DNA of 64,000 bases from Lyophyllum atratum (lineage: Eukaryota; Basidiomycota; Agaricomycetes; Agaricales; Lyophyllaceae). Position numbers and translations under genes: made by a program. How positions within the stretch are numbered: the stretch's first letter is position 1; each line of letters opens with the position of its first letter. The notes under the pieces were generated by a model. That model was not told the origin of the DNA and did not search any database. It saw only the letters and a program-made list of their open reading frames with translations. The DNA is taken from NCBI GenBank assembly GCA_014905825.1, contig JACGCN010000028.1, positions 310,001-374,000 of the forward strand, written 5' to 3'. This document shows, one piece after another, positions 45,633 to 56,202 of this stretch.

Positions 45633-46829
45633 TTACCATTTCTCAAGGGCCGGGCGGACTAAAAGAATGAAGGAAGTCAGCGAGAGCAGGGTAGATAAAG
45701 ATCTGGTGGCTTACGGTCGAGTTCCCAGGTCCATGATGACCTGTCTTGATTGACGAGATAGAGATACGACTATGACGTAGGGTTAGCACTATTGTGTGTA
45801 AATCATTACCCGATGACCTACCTCGGCAATGCTGTTGGGATCCAGTCTGAGATCTGGGTTCTTCGCTTGCTCGGGGCGTCCTTCAACCATGCGTTCCGTC
45901 AGAATTCCTGTGAAAGGTGTGGATCAGCTAGTGATCTCATACATGACAGAAAACGCAGCATACCACCGTCAATGATAGCCTTTTGCACAATTTTTTCAGA
46001 AAAACATCATAGTTCATAAGAGTACGACTTACGTGGGCGACCTGACATAAACGAATCAGTTATAACGTGCGTTAATGAAGGTGAGGATAGGACTCACATG
46101 GATATTCTCTTTCCCGAATTCCTTCGCCAGGCTCTGCGACAACGCACGCTGTCCGAACTTGCCAGCCGCAAACGCACTTGTCGTGGTATTTCCCCTCAAG
46201 CTTGCAGTTGCACCTGTGAAGATCAATGTGCCCCTCTTCCCCTTCGGCTCAGAGATCTCATTGTCCTTGAAGGTCAAGATGGCTTCCCGAGAGAAGGCGA
46301 ACGCGGCTTCCACGTTGATTGCGAGTGATTCACGGATATCCGCAGGTGTGACATCCAAGAAGGGTTTCCACGTGCCTTGCGCGACGTTGAAGATGGCGAC
46401 ACCAATCGTATATTTCGGTGCTGAATACTTGGCGCGAATCGATTCCCACACAGAGGTGATATCTTTGGGTGCGTAGCTTTCGACTGGGAAAGGTGCGGCC
46501 TGACAATGTAAGTCAAATCACGGAGTGTCTCATTTCACGAAGAACATACCTCGCCCCCGGCAGAGTTTAACTCTTCTGCAAGCTTGTTGACAGTTTCAGT
46601 ACCTCGGGCCACAAGCGCTACACTATAGCCAGCTTTGGAGAACAGGCGCCTGGGAGGAATGTAAACAGATGTCGCAGAACAGAAGGTCCGAGACTTACGC
46701 TGCTGATGCACCCGTCCCAGAACCCTTTCCCAAGCCTAGAATCGTCTTCAATACAGGTGACTGTGTAGAAGCCTCGCGAGGTTACATACCCGCAACGACG
46801 AGCACTTTGCGAGCTGCTGCAATTGACAT
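45633..46829 (-). CDS. Short-chain dehydrogenase/reductase 1
   Basis: About eight exons join cleanly from MSIAAARKVLVVAG (start 46829) to WTWELDLRPALEKW. The cofactor-binding glycine motif is GLGKGSGTGASAA, followed by RLFSKAGYSVALVARG. The middle has VAIFNVAQGTWKPFLDVTP, GTLIFTGATASLRG and SAFAAGKFGQRALSQSLAKE. The usual Y-x3-K active-site pair is not evident: the position aligned to Tyr is Phe (SAFAAGK), although Lys is kept. This subfamily is widespread in fungi and often annotated as NAD(P)-binding protein; substrate unknown. The 3' exons are short (AIIDGG; GILTERMVEGRPEQ; SYLYLVNQDRSSWTWELD). It is divergent from SDR 2 at 47464. Confidence 0.85.
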
Positions 46830-46903
46830 GATGGAGGTTTTTTATCGAGGTATAAGATGAGAAGGGGGCAAGTGCGAGACGCGTCTATACGTTGAGAGTC
46901 TCA

Positions 46904-46909
46904 TTTATA
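46904..46909 (-). promoter_or_regulatory. TATA box of SDR 1
   Basis: TATAAA on the minus strand, 75 bases upstream of the start codon. Confidence 0.45.
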
Positions 46910-47366
46910 TCTCTCGAGCACCACCGGTGGTGATTTGGAAGCAGTGTTTTGCACCATCTATCGTGACGGTCGTTAGTCAGGTTAATCAGTCAGCAGTGTT
47001 TAGGTTTGTTAGTTTGCGACGCTTCGTTGCCGATGAGTCCGGACTCTTCCTGTCTCTTCATGTTATTCATGTTAAGCTCACCATACTCGGATGCTCATAC
47101 AGCCTAGCATTCGCGCGATCGTCTTGCTTTCCTTCAAAAATGGAGTTCTCTTCCATCAAAACAAATGTCGTCTGGTTCTCGGTTCCCAAAAAAGTCCTCC
47201 AGAACCACCTATCTATGACCTTGAGACGCGTGGGGGGGGGAAGTCTGACGGTGGAATTGATCTTCTAGGGTGGTGGTGGCTACCTCCCTTGGATTCTTCT
47301 CATCAGCTGGGGTAACTGATCATCATTGTCAGAATGTTGATCATGATGTTCGTTGCGCGCGCTCCA
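46910..47366. other. Shared spacer of divergent SDR pair
   Basis: No gene is seen. The spacer lies between two paralogous start codons (46829 and 47464) and probably carries both promoters. A run of nine Gs lies near 47232. Confidence 0.5.
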
Positions 47367-47372
47367 TATAAG
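47367..47372 (+). promoter_or_regulatory. TATA-like box of SDR 2
   Basis: TATAAG, about 92 bases upstream of the start codon at 47464. Confidence 0.35.
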
Positions 47373-47463
47373 TAATGTTAAGTATAAGGAAGTGACTGTC
47401 GTATTGGGCTAGAGAACTGCATTGAGAACCCCTCACCCTTTGACGAAGTGCTAGAGACCAGAC

Positions 47464-48676
47464 ATGCCAGAGCGCCGCCAAGTCTTCGTAGTGATAGGCA
47501 TGTGTAGTTCTTGGGCTTCCTCTAGCGATTCCTTACCTAATTTCTTGCAGGCTTAGGAGATGGAACGAGTTTGGGTGGAGCCCTTGCGTACGTTGGAATC
47601 CTCTTGTGTTGTATCTCTTGGACAATTCACTCACTGATCTGTTCTAAAGTCGCCTCTTTTCTAAAGCTGGGTATGGTGTTGCACTCATCGCCCGACGCGC
47701 GGATACCGTGCAAGAACTTGCTGAAGAACTGAATTTGGCTGGCGGCGATGTACGGCTCCCTTATCTGCCCTTACCCTTATCGGCGTCTGACCTAATATGT
47801 TCAGGCATCCCCGTTCCATGCTGAATCATATTCAGCTGAGAATATCAAGGCGGTATGGAATTCCATTCGGGCCAGGTATCCCGCACCCGACTACGTTATC
47901 AACGTAGCTGTATTCAACGTCGTGCAAGGTTTCTGGAAGCCGTTCCTTGAAGTGACCCCGGAAAACATCCGGCTTGCGATGGAGACTAACGTGGAGGCAG
48001 CGTTTGCATTTGCTCGTGAAGTCATCCTGACTTTCAAAGAGAACGAGATCATGGAACCGATAGGGAAGAGAGGAACGTTGATTTTTACTGGAGCAGCTGC
48101 AAGTATTCGAGGAAATCTCATCACGAGCGCCTTTGCGGCTGGGAAGCACGGTGTTCGAGCTTTAGCGCAGAGTTTGGGGAAGGAGTTTGGGACGGAGAAT
48201 ATACATGTACGTCCCCCTGCTTCATTTGCTCATACCTTGCTAACTGGTGAGCATAGGTTGCTCATGTGGGTTTCGTCCTCTCATTTTGGAAGCCATAAGA
48301 ACGAGCTGACCTGAGCTCAACTTCGAAAAGACCCTGAGTGACGGACGTATGTTGCCCCTTTTCTTTCTACCCGTCTTGTTGAATGTCCTGAAATTCTATT
48401 AGCAATACGGTCTTCGTACATCATCAACCGGTATCCGCATCTCAAAGGCAACCCCGACCTCTCCTTGTCTCCTCAGGGCATCGCAGATGTAGGCACCCTC
48501 GTTTGATCCTCTAGAGGGGTGTAATAATTTCTTTCTCAGTCTTATCTGTTTCTTGTCAAGCAAGATAGGACAGCTTGGACTAACGAACTTGACTGTAAGC
48601 TCGCGCAATTCCCCCTAAACCTTGTAGATCTAGCGCTGATTTGGTTTCAGTGCGGTCGGCTCACGAGAAATGGTAG
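47464..48676 (+). CDS. Short-chain dehydrogenase/reductase 2
   Basis: Exons begin 47464-47497, 47551-47587 and 47650 onward, and end with ELDLRSAHEKW before TAG at 48674. Key blocks are GLGDGTSLGGA (cofactor loop), LFSKAGYGVALIARRA, INVAVFNVVQGFWKPFLEVT, GTLIFTGAAASIRG and SAFAAGKHGVRALAQSLGKE, then YIINRYPHLKGNPDLSLSPQ and SYLFLVKQDRTAWTNELD. As in SDR 1, the catalytic Tyr position is Phe. The first intron needs a GC donor (GCATGT) to keep frame. The exon LNFEKTLSDG replaces the usual AIIDGG block and is less sure. It is a close paralogue of SDR 1, in head-to-head orientation. Confidence 0.8.
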
Positions 48677-48894
48677 TGATACGCATGTTGATCTATGTCC
48701 CTCTAAACTTCTTATCTCTCCCATGTATGTATATCAGTCCTACAAAAGCTTTCAGTCGTAGAGGTTGCCAAACGCACTTATACGTTATCTAATCTAAGAT
48801 CATATGACCTGATTTGATCTTTGGTGACGTGACTCCGTCTTTTTGGTAAACCACCATCAACAACTAGAAGGCCGGCACTTCATAATTCTTTTGA

Positions 48895-51825
48895 ATGAGC
48901 AGTAGGTCGGCAAGTCCACCGTCTAAGCGCGCAAAGCTTGAACCACTGTCACCGTCTGCCATCGCTGTGGACCCCGTCAACCCGCAGGATCAAGCATTAG
49001 CTGCAGACGAGGAGGCAGATCTCGAATTCCAATGTAGCATATGTTTGCAGGACCTCGTCGACCGCACTGTAGTGCCTACTTGTTCGCATGAATTTTGTTT
49101 CGAATGTCTGATGGTGTGGTCAGGTCAGCCGGATTCTAGGTCTTTCAGCAGTCTTCGGAGTTGACTGAGTCACACGTTGCAGAGCAATCGCGACGATGTC
49201 CGTTGTGTTCGCAGGCTATCGGGGACTACTTGATCCATAACATTCGATCCAAATACGACTTCCGCAGGCACCACTTGACTCCCCTTCGTAAATCACCGCA
49301 GCCTGCACGGAGCAGAGCTCCGGCTGAAGCCGTACGTCGGCGTCGTACCGTTCGGGAAAGAGAACGTGAACGAAGGCTTAGAGAGGAGAGGGAGGCCAAT
49401 GACAAGCTTTCGCTTTCTATTGAGAAGAGGAGATGGATCTACAAACATGATTTATATGCAAAGGTGCGCATTCGATTTCGATGGCCCACATGTTTCATCA
49501 GAAGACCAGTGAAGCCGAGAAGACCCTCGGTGCTGGTGTATCTCATGTGCTGCGGCGTCGTCTATGCCTCGTGTCCATGACTTCATTGCCCGTCCATCCT
49601 TGTGCCAGCGGATGCTTACGTGAATGTTCAATTAGCATGTCGCGTCCAACTCATATACTCGTTACCGTCCCTATCCTACACCAGTTCAATTCGCGGCAAC
49701 GCCTGAGCTTATATCTCGGACCACGACGTTCCTGCGTAGAGAACTTCAGATATGGGATGATCTAGATGTCGAGGTTAGTATGCAACGTCCACAGGGTCTA
49801 TCAGAACTCCATTCACTTAAATGCTTTCCAGTTCCTCACCACATTTACCATATCGATGATGAAATCTATTGATATCCGATCCGAGTCTGCCGTCAAGCTG
49901 CTTGCGGAGTTCCTCGACATGGACGCTCCTTATGTAGAAGGAGGGCGTCACGTTAACGCTGAGCATTTTGCCCATGGTAAGTCTTCATCATGGGTGAGAC
50001 TATGCCTTCTTTGTGGTCAATTTATTTGCGCTCTGGGACTGATCATCAACTTCTTTTCAGAGGTCTATTCTTACGTTCGATCGCCCTTCCGCGATCTTTT
50101 CGTTTACGACACAACGGTACAAGTTAGTCCCCACTCACTCCCAGCTATTTTCCACGCTCATCGTAATCGATGTGCTGTTGTTGGGTAGTATGATGCGGTA
50201 CCCGACGCGCCCCCATTCGAACAACGCCGGGGTCGCAGGTGGCAGACGCCGTCCCGGTCTCGTTCCCGTTCCCGGTCCCGGTCTCACTCTAGGCCTAGAT
50301 CCCGTTCCCGCTATGCCCGATCTTTAAGTAGAGACAGGTCGCTCTCTTGGTCACCGTCGGGCAGACGTTACCCAAGTACGCGTAACAGACAGTCGGATCG
50401 CCTTCTATCTCCAAGTCATCTACCAGACCGCAGCAGGGAGCGTCGAAAACGTCTGGAGCTTCCAACTAGGGAGTCACCTGGACGCCAATCCACACCTTCC
50501 TTCGAGCGCCATGCTCATCCGCAATCGAGTAAGCACTCTACACGATGATCACCGATCGTGTGATCGGCGTGTTAATTATACCCTTCGTAGCGGTGGATAC
50601 AGTTCATGGCACTTCCCAACGGCCGACGGGATCCGCCAAAGGGAAAGAACGAGCAAACGCCGGACCGGATACGATGTTGCCCGAAAGCATTCTTGAATCT
50701 CCCCACTTAGGATCGCGGACTGCGGTTGGAGTTGACTCCGTGGCACAGGGGAGTAGCCGGACGACCCAAGAGGCAACACCCTCCGCTTTGGAGCGTAAGA
50801 AACCTCCAAGAAACCGTTCTCTTCTAGAATCTGTGCAAGCTCATCTGACGCTGGGAACTAAATCATTTCCCGCCGGCAAAGAAATTCAATCACAGAAGCG
50901 CAGGGAACCTCTTGACACTGAACGCCACTGTGATATGCCGTTTCCCAATCACGAAAAATTATCCACGGTTCCAAGTCTGTTATCACGTTTGTCAAATTCC
51001 GTGGAGGCGGCCCAACGGACGGAGGGTGGACCCGAGTTGAACGCCCTGGCGTCCCCACCAAGCACAGCCCACCGCCACCAAGAACTGTCTGCTGACAACC
51101 AACCAACGTCACAATCTACCAAGATGTCTGCACCCGAGATAATGGCACGGACACGCGCACGCATGATTAAAAACCTTGCGACTCCTGACCCCCCTTCCAT
51201 CTCTCAGCTACAGACTGCTGGGACGTTGTCCGCGCGGCCAGGAAGACATGATTCTCCTATCTTATCTGCGCCTATGGCCATACCGCCAGATCTTGATAGC
51301 GCTAAGGATTTACCTTCAAGGATGCTCGACGATCGCGAGGATATTCCGCGCCCGCCTTGCGCATCGACATCAGCCCGTGGTTGTGCCACCAACGAAAGCC
51401 CGCTCCAGATTCAGCAGATTCCCGTATCTGGCGAACTTGACGGTGGCGATCTTCGCCATCACGAAGACCCATGCGATACCCACATGGCAATCTGGGGTAA
51501 CCCCATTGATGATCGCCTACCTATTTCCACTCATATCAACGACATATCCCACCCCTCCACTTCTCCCGATGCTCGCGCCAAATTGCTCGCTAGACTCGAG
51601 CAAGAGAAAACCCACGCCAGCCTTGCTGATACTACCCGTGGACTTGCCCTGCCTGAACACGGCCATGACAGAACCTTTCCAACAGTTGACACTGAAGGTC
51701 GATCGATATCAGCCATCCAAGGACAGGCCATAGATACGAGTGCCGTCGATCCTCAAATGATGGAGGCGAAGCTGAGAACACGGGCTCAATTACAGGTTAG
51801 GCTTGCAGCGGAAAAAAAGAAGTAG
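48895..51825 (+). CDS. Topors-like RING E3 ubiquitin ligase
   Basis: Exon 1 (48895-49123) carries an NLS-like KRAKL and the first half of the RING (CSICLQDL, CSHEFCFECL); exon 2 from 49183 supplies EQSRRCPLC, completing a C3HC4 finger. Then follow a Glu/Arg-rich helix (RERERERRLREEREAND), SIEKRRWIYKHDLYAKHVAS, LISRTTTFLRRELQIWDDLD, FLDMDAPYVEGGRHVNAEHF and PFRDLFVYDTTVQYD, an order I recognise from fungal and animal Topors. An Arg/Ser region (SRSRSRSRSRSHSRPRSRSR) and a long Ser/Pro-rich tail follow after an intron at about 50528-50604. Topors proteins are nuclear and ligate ubiquitin or SUMO. I see no lesion. The end is at AEKKK. Confidence 0.85.
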
Positions 51826-52233
51826 TGGTATGTAATCCGGTCAGGCTTCTCCAGGACCCTTAAAACTGCGGGGCGATCAACGGCAATGGCATACTGTTGA
51901 GGATTAGGAAACATAGTATAGTATTGGTGTCTAGGTATTTGTATGGTAGATATATATTTCGGGAAACGTGAAGACATAGTAAGGGAGTGATACAGTGAGG
52001 CTTGAGGCGCCTCGTGTACTAAAAAGGTGAATTAATCGAACAAACGGTGGAGGAATTACAAACAAGACAAACGGTCTACAATGATTATAAGGATTCGTAA
52101 AGGAGGTGAAAGAGTAGCTTAGAGACACAGGCTATAAAGACAGCGTATTCGATTCGATAACGAGCGGTGAGAGACGTTTCAAAGACGTTCAGTTTGGCTG
52201 ACGTGGCGATGTTCGTGAAAGGCGTGAAAGTTA
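51826..52233. other. Intergenic, nothing seen
   Basis: AT-rich convergent 3' flanks of the Topors-like and homeodomain genes. Confidence 0.5.
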
Positions 52234-54033
52234 TTATGGCTGGGTGGGTGTACGATCATCTCGAGTATCTTGGCGAGGGTCCGTATGGCGCGAGCTACCG
52301 CTAGCCTCTGGGGAGAAGGGCTGAGGCGGCTCGGTGCGATCCGTGTATATGAATGTCGCACGGACGGGGTCATAGCGCCCAGTACGTTGAGGTGGTACGC
52401 CTTCGGCGGGTGTTGCTTCATTCACATCTCTGCGAGCCCCAGTCGCGGACGGCCTCAAGACTCTCGGATTAGCAGACGGGATGATATCAGCGCTGGAAGA
52501 GCGCGATTCGAGTCGGGTCCACGAAGGCGAATCGGAGGATCGTAGAGTAGAAGCGAAGGTGGAGGTCTCCCATTGAGGACGTGGCTGGAGCGTATATGGT
52601 GAATGACGAGGATGCGAAAACGCAGGACCCGCCTCAGGAGGTTGGTGAGCAAAGGTAATTTCTGGCGAGATCGATCGTTTGCCAAGGTACGTCGGACTGA
52701 AGGGTGTGCGGGATGCAGAAGGATGCAAGCCAGGAAGACCCGGGGCAGAAAAGCTTGAACGGTTCGACGGCGGGTTGAATATCAATGGCGGGAGAGTACG
52801 TGAGAAATCACGGTCATGCAATCTGCTGGTGGTTGTAGGTCTGGATGAAGGAGGGGGAGGATACAAGCGAGGAGGGCTTGGGGACGGGACGAAATGACGT
52901 CTAGAGCGTGCATGTCCCGAGGACGAGGCGGAGCACGCATCAATCCCGTTACTCGGTCTTGACCCGATAACCGGGCGTCCGCGTTGCGGCAAATCAGCCT
53001 GCAGATCTGAGCCTGGCATCCCTGGGCCTAGTAATTGAGTAGGGGATTCTAAGGAACCGGAAATTGACTCAGAGGAATGGTAACCACTCGAAGTCGGATG
53101 TCCAGTGCTATGGGGTGCAGAGTAGGGTCCTTGGCCCATATGAGAGCTAGGACCTTGGTCGGAGGAGAGCGAGAACGAGCCAAGCGTCGACATCTCAGGG
53201 TCGCTAGGAAAGGGCCCATATTGTGGGAACCGCCTTCGGGAAGTATCACTTTGACTGCGTGGGCGTCGAGCTTTCTGGCGCTGATTCTAAAATCACAGAT
53301 AGTTGTCAGTGGAATTCGAGACGTAGACTGTTCATCAAAACATACCTGAAACCAGATCTGACGGCCGAACACCGATGAGCCAGCAATCGAAGACAAAGTT
53401 AAGCGGTATCTTACCTGTACTTTCCGTGCGCTCAACCCGATAGATCGCCCAACCTCCTCACGCATCGCGGTAGTCGGGAAGCGGGACTAAGAACAGTCGA
53501 ATATTCCACAGTTATGGGTTATTTCACAAACATGAGAAAAACATATATCGTACCTGAGCGAGAAGCGCGTGCAGTACGGCAGATTGATGAGGTGTTGTGA
53601 GAGTTCGGGTACGCTTTTTCTTTGGCGGAGGGACGGCGGGCGCGGGAGTTTCGGGGTCCTCTTTTTGTCGGGCATCCATCTCCGTGTCCGCCATATCGTC
53701 TTGAGAATCGCATGAAGGGCTTGACTTGTCGACGGGCCGGCCTAGTGTCTGTGGAGACTCTTTACGGAATCTTTTGGCCATTGGTTGGTCAGCGACGGGG
53801 CTTTCAGCTCGGCGAACGAGGCGTGGTGTGCGGTGACTCGGTCGCGGAGATAGAGGCGGTAAGGAGAGTGTGTGAGTGGAACGTGAAGTAAATCGCGGTG
53901 CGCCTCCGAGGTTTGAGGCGGAAGGAGTGTGCTCGTGTGAGTGGGTTCGTGAGGTCGTCGATTGGGTAGACGGTGTAATATTAGCGGAGAACGTATTAGG
54001 TGGTGTGGGAGTACTTGAGCGGGATTTGGACAT
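52234..54033 (-). CDS. Homeodomain transcription factor
   Basis: Exons are 53554-54033, 53415-53486, 53346-53357 and 52234-53286. The homeodomain is spread over all four: KKKRTRTLTTPHQ and AVLHALLAQ (helix 1), SRFPTTAMREEVGRSIGLSA and RKVQ (helix 2 to 3), IWFQ (a 12-nt microexon) and NQRQKARRP (recognition helix). The signature W-F-x-N is intact once spliced. The N-terminus is Ser/Thr/Pro rich and the C-terminal 350 residues are disordered, rich in Ser, Pro and His. An upstream in-frame Met at 54108 (MSPRCVEAAS) is possible; I prefer 54033 because the upstream part is poorly basic. Targets are unknown. I see no lesion. Confidence 0.85.
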
Positions 54034-54108
54034 GCAGTCAAAACGATAGTCGAAAAATGAAAGAGGCGGAGAGTCCTTTGATGCAGCCTCAACACATCTG
54101 GGACTCAA

Positions 54109-56202
54109 CGCGAGGTGGGGGAGGGCGAGAAGATGGTTGTTTAGAAGAAGAAAAGAGCCAGGGTACCACTGTTGGGTGGAAACTCATGTGCGTGTGCGTT
54201 TGTGGTTGCCGACAGAGCAACCAATTATGTCTCGTGCAACGTTACGACCGTCCATTAACGAGATTCCGGATGAATTGTATGAACTCGGCAACAATCGATA
54301 GTCCTCCCTAATATTGGGTGGACTCGTGACCAGGGTTAACGGTGCCAATTCGGGACCTTCTGTGGTCTCCACGAGGCATCCATAATCGCTGGTAGGCAAG
54401 GCCGCCCGACCGGTGTTTGACCGCCCAGCCCAGCAAGGGCGGCAATTTCAGACGTAGCCGCGCAGCGGTTGGATAGCAACGATCGGGAGGACCTGTCGCT
54501 TGGCTCGATTAGGCCAGTGATCCGTGACCGTGACATGCGTTCTGTTGATCGGTGGATGTTGTGTGTTTTTCCGCGAAGAAAGAACTATTGAACGGTAAGA
54601 TGGAATATCACATGAAGAGCTGGATACCACCAAGTTTTGCAAGAACGAGTTATATTAACCAATCTCACCTTTCATTGACAATTCATTACGACGAACGCCG
54701 GTCTAAAGCCCTTCATTCTTGCCTTAATGAATGTATACCAATCGTAGATACGAATTGCGATTTACGATAAGGCAGGCTGCAAAAGGCCGTGCCCAGGACT
54801 CAACTTGAAGACCACAAAATCTAACTAAAACCAGATAACCGCATCGATATCTACTTGCAGCACTAATCCTGCGGTTGGGGCGAAAAGTCGGCCCGTTGCT
54901 GAGACAATTGGTTAATTGCTGCACGGACTTGAACATGACCTGCTTCAAGGAGTACTCGTTGTATACGTGCTCCTTAAAATATAGGTATCGGTTTCGGATA
55001 ATCACCGCACACGACACGCCCCCAAGTCAGAGGCAAGATTTCGTGTCACATGGACCCTACATACAGCCATAGATACTTAGCATCTGGGTATACAATAGAC
55101 AAGATCGCGGTGTTGATGATTTAATTCCCCACGCTGGCCATCGGTGGTAACTGGGATAGAGAGTCAGAAGCAGCCATGGGAAAAGGAAAACCCACTAGCA
55201 GGAATGAAGAATCGTACAGAAGGCCCCTGCAAAATGATGGTGGGGAGAAAACCTTTTTTCATGTAGAGAAGCCGGTTTATAGAAATTCCTAGCGTGCAAG
55301 GCCAAAAAATCAAAAAACACTGAACGCATCGGGGCAGGATTTGACTTACCGTGGTATACACGAAATCTGATCCCTTCTGATCCTCGAAGAAATCATGTCG
55401 GACTCGACTCAGCGTTTCCATTATTTACATCCGATCGAGGTGAAATTTGAGAGTCGGATGCTAAGTGCTGAGCATTATGAATACGTTGTCGAGGGCTCCG
55501 CCAGCGTTGGCCACCGTAATTCAGTCGCTACGCGAGAGGCCGAGACCTCGCGGTATGTACCACCCTGCAACTCATTATTAGAGTTTGATGTTCTCTGAAA
55601 AACGGTAACGAGAAAATAGAAGTCACTTCCCGTAGAGGACGGTATATGTGGGTGTGCACCAAGGGTTCAAGGTTCTCGATTTGTATTGTGAGCCGACCTG
55701 TTGGAGAGCTATATGGCACATAGGTTTTACCACCGGCAACTTCCTAAGTTCCATGACGCGGTGACGAGAACTCAGAAATTCCGTCGAACGGCGATGATTC
55801 TAGTCTATATCACAGACATTCCAGAAAGATAGTACCCAGTTTTAGCGCAAGGTATTTGCATTCAGTGCTGTCAAAGGCGCCCCCTTGGATAATTTCCGGG
55901 GAGTGCAAGCAATCGGTTGATATCCCTGCAATTTGGTAGTGGGAACCGCAAAGGTGGCCGCGAGCTGCGTGTCAGGTGGCTGTTTTCTCCTCCTATTCAG
56001 ATCATACCCGCGGCCTTGAGTTCGAGAAAGAATGCGACATTGGGAGAAGGTGAACTTGAAAGTCCTCCGAGTCGGATTGGCGACCGCCAACGGCCCAACG
56101 CGTCGAGTCTCGTGACTTCTTTCTCGTCACACGGATTCCTTAACTCCGAGCGTGCCACTTACCACCGATAACCCGTCAAGTCACACATTTTCAAAATTCT
56201 GA
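54109..56202. other. Long spacer, no gene recognised
   Basis: About 2.1 kb separates the homeodomain gene from the bromodomain gene. Short open frames (for example 55395-55598 plus, 55842-56090 minus) have no domain. I see no repeats or RNA genes. Confidence 0.4.

Noticed and set aside
50220..50360. Arg/Ser coding run as a microsatellite or SR splicing factor
   Set aside because: It lies in frame inside the Topors-like gene, which commonly has an RS region; no RRM domain is seen.
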